NCBI GenBank assembly: GCA_023390245.1
Contig: JAEWDF010000095.1
Coordinates: forward strand, 1-5,856
Direction: 5' to 3'
Origin: Pseudomonadota bacterium
GTDB taxonomy: Bacteria > Pseudomonadota > Alphaproteobacteria > Caulobacterales > Caulobacteraceae
DNA length: 5,856 nucleotides
Positions within the stretch are counted from its first letter, which is position 1. Each line of letters opens with the position of its first letter. Shown in pieces: positions 1 to 4,118 of the stretch. Under the pieces are notes generated by a model. That model did no database searches. It saw only the letters and a list, made by a program, of their open reading frames with translations, and had not been told where the DNA came from. The position numbers and the translations under genes were made by a program.

Positions 1-139
1 GGGCGGCCGCGCGTCCGGTCTCCGCCGTCTCCGCCGCCCCGCCCAGGCGGCCGCGCAGGCGCAGCGCCCAGGCGCTGACGGCCAGCGCCAGCCCGGCGGC
101 CCCCGCCGTGGCGACATAGGCGATGTCGGCGTCGGCCAT
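1..139 (-). CDS. N-terminal fragment of a membrane-anchored protein, possibly a DivL-like sensor histidine kinase
   Basis: This is a partial gene whose 5' end lies at 139 and which leaves the window at base 1; only 46 residues are visible. The start is ATG (reverse complement of 137-139), preceded by GGGAG four bases upstream. After a short acidic start (MADADIAY), residues 7-26 are a hydrophobic Ala/Leu/Val/Gly segment ending in Trp and Leu, followed by an Arg-rich stretch (RLRGRLGG). This fits a single N-terminal membrane helix with the positive side in the cytoplasm. The layout resembles, from memory, the N-terminus of Caulobacter DivL and similar PAS/histidine kinases. No kinase, PAS or catalytic residues are in view, so the assignment is an inference. 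It could be any protein with an N-terminal anchor. It is divergent from the peptidase gene at 280. Confidence 0.6.
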   Translation of the reverse strand, partial: MADADIAYVATAGAAGLALAVSAWALRLRGRLGGAAETAETGRAAA

Positions 140-143
140 GCGT

Positions 144-148
144 CTCCC
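144..148 (-). promoter_or_regulatory. Shine-Dalgarno of the left-edge gene
   Basis: Read on the minus strand, GGGAG lies four bases before the ATG at 139. It supports that ATG as the true start of a gene of which only the first 46 codons are visible. Confidence 0.5.
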
Positions 149-164
149 GGTTTGAAGTGGACCC

Positions 165-169
165 GATTC
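165..169. promoter_or_regulatory. GANTC (CcrM methylation) site in divergent spacer
   Basis: GATTC lies 26-30 bases upstream of the left-edge minus-strand start. In Caulobacterales, GANTC is methylated by CcrM, and sites in promoters can make transcription depend on GcrA and the cell cycle. By eye I found only a few GANTC sites in the window, and this is the only one outside a coding region. The match is five bases, so chance is possible, and I could not identify a convincing -10/-35 pair beside it. Confidence 0.3.
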
Positions 170-200
170 GCCGTTCACCATACTCCAAACGCACGAATTT

Positions 201-225
201 GCGCGCGTCCGGCGCCGGCGCGCGC
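201..225. repeat. GC-rich inverted repeat in divergent spacer
   Basis: A perfect 10-base palindrome, CCGGCGCCGG (209-218), is flanked by complementary seven-base arms GCGCGCG (201-207) and CGCGCGC (219-225), with one unpaired T at 208. Transcribed from either strand it could form a very stable hairpin. No T-run follows on either strand, so it is not an intrinsic terminator. It lies between two divergent genes and would fall in the leader of the peptidase gene if that transcript starts upstream of it. Alternating GC is easy to obtain by chance in such GC-rich DNA. Confidence 0.45.
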
Positions 226-279
226 CTTGCGTCGTCGCGCCCGCTTGCATCGACCGCGCCGGGCGGCGATAGGCCGGGC

Positions 280-705
280 ATGTCCGATCCCGCCGACGCC
301 GCCTTCTGGGCCGACCAGGCCGCTCCCTCGCTGGAGGATTTCGCCCGCCTGGCGCGCGAGGCGTTCGACGCCCTGCCCGAACCGTTCCGCCAGGCAGCGG
401 GCGAGGTGGTGTTCCGCATCGACGACTTCGCCGACGCCGCCACGCTGGACGACCTGGGGATCGAGGACCCGTTCGAACTGACCGGCCTCTACCACGGCGT
501 CGACATCGGCCGCCGCGACGGCCTGGGCCCGGCGGCCGAGCCGTCGCGCATCTTCCTCTATCGCCGTCCGATCCTGGACGAATGGTGCGAGCGCGGCGAT
601 GTCGGCCTGGCCGAGATCGTCGCCCACGTCCTGATCCACGAGATCGGCCACCACTTCGGCCTGTCCGACGACGACATCCACGCCATCGAGGACGCGGCGG
701 ACTGA
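280..705 (+). CDS. Minimal zinc metallopeptidase family protein (DUF1025/Zincin_1)
   Basis: The gene encodes a small cytoplasmic-looking zincin-like protein of 141 residues; substrate and role are unknown for the family. The C-terminal motif HEIGHHFGLSD at residues 120-130 gives the pattern HExxHxxGxxD, with H120, H124 and D130 as the expected zinc ligands and E121 as the catalytic base. Upstream, the LTGLYHGV segment (about 66-73) and RIFLYRRPI (about 90-98) match the usual family core. No signal peptide or membrane segment is present. I chose ATG at 280 because the frame's possible upstream start, GTG at 157, would add 41 Arg/Ala/Ser-rich residues without family similarity, covering the GC-rich repeat. 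A Shine-Dalgarno before 280 is weak (AGGCCGGG). It ends nine bases from the convergent membrane-protein gene. The family call is firm; enzymatic activity is inferred from the intact motif. Confidence 0.9.
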   Translation: MSDPADAAFWADQAAPSLEDFARLAREAFDALPEPFRQAAGEVVFRIDDFADAATLDDLGIEDPFELTGLYHGVDIGRRDGLGPAAEPSRIFLYRRPILDEWCERGDVGLAEIVAHVLIHEIGHHFGLSDDDIHAIEDAAD

Positions 706-714
706 CGCGGGGGC

Positions 715-1056
715 TTAGCGGCCCGACTTGGCGGCCAGGGCGGCCTTCTCGCGGGCGACCTCGTCCTTCACGGCGCGTTGCCGGGCCGTGGCCTCGGCTT
801 CCAGACGCACCAGGTCGCGGTTCTTCTCGGCGGAGGCTTCGGCGCGGGTGACGCCGGCGGGACGGCCGGTGATGTCGGGAATATAGATGGGCTGGGCGCA
901 GACGCGGCTGTCGATGTCGTACCATTTGCCCGCCGCCTCGCAGCGCTCGCCGGGATCGACCCAGTAGCTCTGAAACACGAAGATGCCGGCCAGCACGACG
1001 CCGAAGACGCCCAGGAACAGCATGCTCAGGCGCGGAAAGGTCAGGAAACGCTTCAT
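715..1056 (-). CDS. Single-pass membrane protein of unknown function with two conserved-looking cysteines
   Basis: I do not recognise a named function. The 113-residue product starts MKRFLTFPRL, then has a hydrophobic helix at about residues 11-29, so it is probably anchored in the inner membrane with the rest outside the cytoplasm; an uncleaved signal anchor fits better than a signal peptide because no clear cleavage site follows. Residues 33-60 hold C39 and C53 around a GKWYDIDSRVC segment, which could form a disulfide in the periplasm. I recall similar short Cys/Trp proteins with a TGRP-like segment (64-66 here) in alphaproteobacteria. Residues 71-113 are charged, Ala/Glu/Lys/Arg-rich and likely a helix or coiled coil. 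The ATG at 1056 has only a weak upstream purine stretch (GGAACGAGAG). It is convergent with the peptidase and divergent from etfB. Confidence 0.8.
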   Translation of the reverse strand: MKRFLTFPRLSMLFLGVFGVVLAGIFVFQSYWVDPGERCEAAGKWYDIDSRVCAQPIYIPDITGRPAGVTRAEASAEKNRDLVRLEAEATARQRAVKDEVAREKAALAAKSGR

Positions 1057-1072
1057 CTCTCGTTCCGTTAAG

Positions 1073-1099
1073 GGCGTGCCGGTTCCGGAACCTGACGCC
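1073..1099. promoter_or_regulatory. Palindrome within a larger inverted repeat, possible operator
   Basis: GGTTCCGGAACC (1081-1092) is a perfect 12-base palindrome. Outer arms GGCGT (1073-1077) and ACGCC (1095-1099) are also complementary, separated from the core by three and two bases. It lies in the spacer between the divergent membrane-protein gene and etfB, 25-36 bases upstream of the former's ATG and 15 bases upstream of the predicted etfB -35 box. That is a sensible place for a dimeric regulator, but no regulator gene is nearby and I do not recognise the site. It does not match the alphaproteobacterial LexA spacing GTTC-N7-GTTC. Confidence 0.4.
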
Positions 1100-1107
1100 G
1101 CGTTACG

Positions 1108-1134
1108 TTGACAGGCCTTCGCGACCGCTCCATG
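1108..1134 (+). promoter_or_regulatory. Probable sigma-70-type promoter for etfBA
   Basis: A perfect TTGACA sits at 1108-1113. Thirteen bases downstream, GCTCCATG (1127-1134) matches six of eight positions of the Caulobacter housekeeping -10 consensus GCTANAWC, and the spacing lies within its known 10-14 base range. A start about ten bases further on would leave a leader of roughly 30 bases before the etfB ATG at 1173. The E. coli-style TATAAT box is absent, which is usual in this group. Confidence 0.5.
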
Positions 1135-1172
1135 TCCTGCCCCATCAATCAGGCGATTTCACGGATAGACCC

Positions 1173-1937
1173 ATGAAGGTTCTCGTCCCCGTCAAACGGG
1201 TGATCGACAGTAACGTCAAGGCCCGCGTCAAGGCGGACCAGTCGGGCGTCGACCTGGCCAACGTCAAGATGAGCATGAACCCCTTCGACGAGATCGCCGT
1301 CGAGGAGGCCGTCCGTCTGAAGGAAGGCAAGGAGCATCACGCCGCCGGCACGGCCTCGGAGATCGTCGTGGTCTCGATCGGCGTGACCCAGGCGCAGGAA
1401 ACCATTCGCACGGCGCTCGCCATGGGCGCGGACCGGGGCGTCCTGATCCAGTCGGACGCCGACCTGGAGCCGCTGGCGGTGGCCAAGCTGCTGAAGGCCG
1501 TCGCCGACGAGGAGAAGCCCGACCTGATCCTGATGGGCAAGCAGTCCATCGACGGCGACAACAATGCGGTCGGCCAGATGCTGGCCGCCCTGCTGGACTG
1601 GCCCCAGGCGACCTTCGCCGGCAAGCTGGTTGTGGACGGCGGCAAGGCGACGGTGACGCGCGAGGTCGATGGCGGTCTGCAGACCGTGGCGGCGCAGCTT
1701 CCGGCGGTGGTGACCGTGGACCTGCGGCTGAACACGCCGCGCTACGCCTCGCTGCCGAACATCATGAAGGCCAAGAAGAAGGAGATCGTCACGAAGGCGG
1801 TCGCCGACTACGGCGTCGATGTCGCCGATCGCCTGAAGGTGCTGAAGGTGACGGAGCCGCCCAAGCGCGCCGCCGGGATCAAGGTCGAAAGCGCCGCCCA
1901 ACTGGTCGAAACCCTCAAGTCCGCGGGAGCGCTGTAA
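1173..1937 (+). CDS. etfB: Electron transfer flavoprotein, beta subunit
   Basis: EtfB pairs with EtfA in the cytoplasm to form the FAD- and AMP-containing electron carrier that takes electrons from acyl-CoA dehydrogenases and passes them to ETF:ubiquinone oxidoreductase. The 254-residue product has the normal length. Visible features are the N-terminal MKVLVPVKRV strand, NPFDEIAVEEAVRLKEG (36-52), the AMP-binding segment GKQSIDGDNNAVGQM (122-136), and the signature LNTPRYASLPNIMKAKKK (186-203). The latter contains the recognition loop whose leucine (L194, equivalent to human Leu195) docks into partner dehydrogenases, marking the classical beta-oxidation type and not the nitrogen-fixation FixAB or bifurcating types. 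A weak GGA lies seven bases before the ATG. It is first in a two-gene operon, and its TAA abuts the etfA ATG with no gap. Confidence 0.97.
   Translation: MKVLVPVKRVIDSNVKARVKADQSGVDLANVKMSMNPFDEIAVEEAVRLKEGKEHHAAGTASEIVVVSIGVTQAQETIRTALAMGADRGVLIQSDADLEPLAVAKLLKAVADEEKPDLILMGKQSIDGDNNAVGQMLAALLDWPQATFAGKLVVDGGKATVTREVDGGLQTVAAQLPAVVTVDLRLNTPRYASLPNIMKAKKKEIVTKAVADYGVDVADRLKVLKVTEPPKRAAGIKVESAAQLVETLKSAGAL
1925..1929 (+). promoter_or_regulatory. Shine-Dalgarno of etfA inside the etfB 3' end
   Basis: GGGAG lies eight bases before the etfA ATG at 1938 and within the last codons of etfB. Together with the TAAATG junction it suggests coupled translation giving balanced subunits. Confidence 0.6.
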
Positions 1938-2867
1938 ATGGCCGTCCTCGTCATCGCCGATCACGACGGTTCGGCCGTCCGCGACACCACCCACAAGACC
2001 GTGACCGCCGCCCTGGCCCTGTCGTCCGACGTGGACGTGCTGGTGCTGGGCAAGGGCGCGCAGGGCGTCGCTGACGCGGCCGCCAAGATCGCCGGCGTGC
2101 GCAAGGTGCTGCTGGCCGACGGCGACGCCGTGGGCCACGGCCTGGCCGAGGCGGTGGAGGCCACCGTCCTGCCGCTGGCGGACGGCTACGACGCCATCCT
2201 GTCGCCGGCCAACACCGACGGCAAGAACTTCGCCCCGCGCATCGCCGCCAAGCTGGACGTCGCCCCGATCTCCGACATCGTCGAGGTCGTTTCGCCCGAC
2301 ACCTTCGTGCGCCCGATCTACGCCGGCAACGCGCTGGAGACGGTTCAGTCGGCCGACGCCAAGAAGGTCATCACCGTGCGCCCGACCGCCTTCGCGGCGG
2401 CCGGAGAGGGCGGCTCGGCCCCGGTCGAGACCGTCGCGGCCGGCGAAGCGCCCAAGACCGCCTTCGTCTCGGAAGAGATGGTCAAGTCGGACCGTCCGGA
2501 ACTGGGCGCCGCCAAGATCATCGTCTCGGGCGGCCGCGCCCTGGGCTCGGCGGACGAGTTCCACGCGGTGATGGAGCCGCTGGCCGACAAGCTGGGCGCC
2601 GCCATCGGCGCCAGCCGCGCCGCCGTCGACGCCGGCTACGCTCCCAACGACTATCAGGTCGGCCAGACCGGCAAGGTGGTGGCGCCGCAGCTCTACATCG
2701 CCATCGGCATCTCGGGCGCGATCCAGCACCTGGCGGGGATGAAGGACTCCAAGACCATCGTCGCCATCAACAAGGACCCCGACGCGCCGATCTTCCAGAT
2801 CGCGGACTACGGCCTGGTCGCCGACTACAAGACCGCCGTGCCGGAACTGATGGCCGCCCTGGGCTGA
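1938..2867 (+). CDS. etfA: Electron transfer flavoprotein, alpha subunit (FAD-binding)
   Basis: EtfA carries the redox-active FAD of the ETF heterodimer. The 309-residue product has normal length. The N-terminal domain (about 1-185) has the usual alternating strand/helix pattern, including LSPANTDGKNFAPRIAAKL (88-106). The C-terminal FAD domain contains KIIVSGGRALGS (193-204), GASRAAVDAG (224-233), QVGQTGK (240-246) and the family signature LYIAIGISGAIQH to VAIN (252-278). R227, T244 and H264 align by spacing with human alpha Arg249, Thr266 and His286, which contact and tune the flavin, so the subunit looks active. No acyl-CoA dehydrogenase, ETF-quinone oxidoreductase or hydroxyacyl-CoA dehydrogenase gene follows; the operon closes with an intrinsic terminator. 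The stop codon lies at the start of a small hairpin at 2866. Confidence 0.97.
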   Translation: MAVLVIADHDGSAVRDTTHKTVTAALALSSDVDVLVLGKGAQGVADAAAKIAGVRKVLLADGDAVGHGLAEAVEATVLPLADGYDAILSPANTDGKNFAPRIAAKLDVAPISDIVEVVSPDTFVRPIYAGNALETVQSADAKKVITVRPTAFAAAGEGGSAPVETVAAGEAPKTAFVSEEMVKSDRPELGAAKIIVSGGRALGSADEFHAVMEPLADKLGAAIGASRAAVDAGYAPNDYQVGQTGKVVAPQLYIAIGISGAIQHLAGMKDSKTIVAINKDPDAPIFQIADYGLVADYKTAVPELMAALG

Positions 2868-2878
2868 GACTTCGTCTC
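2866..2878 (+). repeat. Small hairpin directly after etfA stop
   Basis: GAGAC (2866-2870) and GTCTC (2874-2878) are complementary around a three-base TTC loop, with the last two bases of the etfA TGA inside the first arm. It has no T-run of its own and precedes the main terminator by 12 bases. It may simply protect the mRNA 3' end or be chance. Confidence 0.35.
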
Positions 2879-2890
2879 TGGCGTATGACA

Positions 2891-2922
2891 AGGGCGCGGC
2901 GCTTCGGCTCCGCGCCCTTTTT
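2891..2922 (+). terminator. Rho-independent terminator of etfBA
   Basis: Arms AGGGCGCGG (2891-2899) and CCGCGCCCT (2910-2918) pair perfectly. After a single C/T mismatch, a GC/GC pair closes a TTCG loop (2903-2906), the extra-stable cUUCGg form. Five T residues (2918-2922) follow directly. This is a textbook intrinsic terminator, 23 bases past the etfA stop. Its T-run ends one base before the likely start codon of the next gene, so it also sits in the 5' region of the DUF167 gene. Confidence 0.87.
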
Positions 2923-2923
2923 C

Positions 2924-3226
2924 ATGGAGGTTTCCCTGGCCGATCTTGCCGTCAAACTGCAACCCGGCGCCTCCGCCGACCGGATCGAGGGCTGGGAGAC
3001 CGATCCCGAGGGCCGGCCGGTGCTGAAGGCGCGCGTCCGGGCGCGGCCGGTGGAGGGCGAGGCCAACGCCGCCCTGCTGAAGCTGATGGCCAAGGCGCTG
3101 GGCGTGCCGAAGTCGTCTGTCGCGTTGGCGCGCGGCGGTCAGTCGCGGCTGAAGATGATCCGGATCGACGGGCTGGAAGACGAAGATCTGCACGCGCGAT
3201 TAGCCGGCGTCTTGGCGCAGGGATGA
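2924..3226 (+). CDS. DUF167/YggU family protein
   Basis: This encodes a small conserved cytoplasmic protein of about 100 residues, close to the usual family length; the molecular function is not established. The diagnostic core is ARPVEGEANAALLKLMAKAL (residues 43-62), then GVPKSSVALARGGQSRLK, matching the family pattern of a Pro-x-Glu/Asp-Gly-x-Ala-Asn motif, a helix, and a late G-x-x-SR-x-K motif. The start is uncertain. ATG at 2885 would place the terminator hairpin in the coding sequence and adds unrelated residues. ATG at 2924 comes straight after the terminator T-run with no upstream Shine-Dalgarno. CTG at 2936 is preceded by GGAGG at 2926-2930. I use 2924. It probably starts a three-gene group with the YaiI-like gene and arfB; its promoter is not evident and may lie inside etfA, or expression may depend on read-through. 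Confidence 0.87.
   Translation: MEVSLADLAVKLQPGASADRIEGWETDPEGRPVLKARVRARPVEGEANAALLKLMAKALGVPKSSVALARGGQSRLKMIRIDGLEDEDLHARLAGVLAQG
2926..2930 (+). promoter_or_regulatory. GGAGG motif overlapping the proposed DUF167 start
   Basis: GGAGG shares its first base with the ATG at 2924 (ATGGAGG) and stands five bases before an in-frame CTG at 2936. As a Shine-Dalgarno it could only serve a start at or near 2936, so it bears directly on which start is real. It may equally encode Glu-Val by chance. Confidence 0.35.
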
Positions 3227-3257
3227 CGCGGGGTCGTCGCCGCGCTACCTGATCGTC

Positions 3258-3716
3258 ATGGCCACCACCCTGTTCATCGACGCCGACGCCTGCCCCGTGA
3301 AGGAGGAGGTCTATCGCGTGGCGCGCCGCTACGGGCTGAAGACCTATGTGGTGTCAAACGGCTGGATGCAGGTCCCGCGCGAGGCGCTGATCGAGCAGGT
3401 GGTGGTGGACGCCGGACCGGATGTCGCCGACGACTGGATCGCCGAGCGGGCGGGACCGGGCGACGTGGTGGTCACCGCCGACATCCCCCTGGCCGACCGC
3501 TGCCTGAAGGCCGGCGCCCAGGCGCTGAAGGCCAATGGCCAGCCGTTCACGCCGGATTCCATCGGTTCGGCCCTGGCCGGGCGGATGGTGGGCGAGCACC
3601 TGCGCTCGATGGGCGTGGCCACCTCCGGCCCGCCGCCCTTCTCGGCCGCCGACCGCTCGCGCTTCCTCCAGGCGCTGGACCAGGCCGTGGTCAGGGCGCG
3701 CAAGGTCGCCCCGTGA
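3258..3716 (+). CDS. YaiI/YqxD family protein (DUF188), PIN-like fold
   Basis: The 152-residue product is a full-length member of the YaiI/YqxD family, whose biochemical role is not known; its acidic N-terminal motif and PIN-like relatives suggest a nuclease, which is inference. The motif FIDADACPVK (residues 6-15) supplies D8 and D10. Further family blocks are GPDVADDWIAERAGPGDVVV (53-72), TADIPLADRCLKAGAQAL (73-90), and SGPPPFSAADRSRF towards the C-terminus. No signal or membrane segment is seen. ATG at 3258 puts the DADACP motif at the usual distance from the N-terminus, although no good Shine-Dalgarno precedes it; the 31-base gap after the DUF167 gene contains only a weak CGCGG/CCGCG inverted repeat. 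Its TGA overlaps the arfB GTG by four bases. Confidence 0.93.
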   Translation: MATTLFIDADACPVKEEVYRVARRYGLKTYVVSNGWMQVPREALIEQVVVDAGPDVADDWIAERAGPGDVVVTADIPLADRCLKAGAQALKANGQPFTPDSIGSALAGRMVGEHLRSMGVATSGPPPFSAADRSRFLQALDQAVVRARKVAP

Positions 3717-4114
3717 CAGTCATTCCGGAGGACGAGCTGGAGTTCCGCTTCTATCGCGCCGGCGGACCGGGCGGGCAGAACGTCAATAAGGTGGCGACGG
3801 CGGTGCAGATGCGCTTCGACGCGCGCAACTCCCCCAGCCTGAGCGAGCCGGTCAGGGAACGGCTGATGAAGCTGGCTGGCAGCCGCCTGACGCTGGACGG
3901 CGTCATCGTCATCAGCGCCGTTCGTTTCCGCACCCAGGAGCGCAATCGCGCCGATGCGATCGAGCGGTTGCAGCAGATGGTGGATCAGGCCTCGGTGCGC
4001 CGCGCCTATCGCGTGCCGACCAAGCCGACCCGCGCCTCCAAGGAGCGCCGCCTGAAGGCCAAGACGACTCGTTCGACGATCAAATCCGGCCGTGGCAAGC
4101 CGGCGCTGGACTGA
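3713..4114 (+). CDS. arfB: Alternative ribosome-rescue factor, peptidyl-tRNA hydrolase ArfB (YaeJ)
   Basis: ArfB frees ribosomes stalled at the 3' end of mRNAs lacking a stop codon by hydrolysing the peptidyl-tRNA. The 133-residue product, near the E. coli length of 140, shows the catalytic loop GGPGGQNVNK (17-26) with GGQ at 20-22. It also carries the diagnostic basic tail PTKPTRASKERRLKAK (102-117) ending KSGRGK, which in the family inserts into the empty mRNA channel. The short length and the tail separate it from true release factors RF1 and RF2, which carry extra codon-recognition domains. Translation starts at GTG 3713, overlapping the upstream TGA as GTGA, with AAGGT six bases before it, so translation is probably coupled to the DUF188 gene. 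It ends four bases from the convergent ftsK stop, with no terminator visible. Confidence 0.94.
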   Translation: MTVIPEDELEFRFYRAGGPGGQNVNKVATAVQMRFDARNSPSLSEPVRERLMKLAGSRLTLDGVIVISAVRFRTQERNRADAIERLQQMVDQASVRRAYRVPTKPTRASKERRLKAKTTRSTIKSGRGKPALD

Positions 4115-4118
4115 TCCG

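Noticed and set aside
157..279. In-frame GTG extension of the metallopeptidase by 41 residues
   Set aside because: The extra residues show no family similarity, cover a GC-rich inverted repeat, and the family core fits a start at ATG 280.
371..378. CCCTGCCC, the reverse complement of an E. coli-type KOPS (GGGNAGGG), in the same window as ftsK
   Set aside because: I noticed only one copy, inside the peptidase gene. An eight-base GC motif with one free position is expected by chance in this DNA, and the E. coli consensus may not apply here.
1149..2891. 580-codon open frame on the minus strand across etfB and etfA
   Set aside because: It is exactly antisense to two unmistakable genes, its product is low-complexity (Gly/Arg/Asp/His/Leu/Val-rich) with no recognisable domain, and such mirror frames are expected from GC-rich codon bias.
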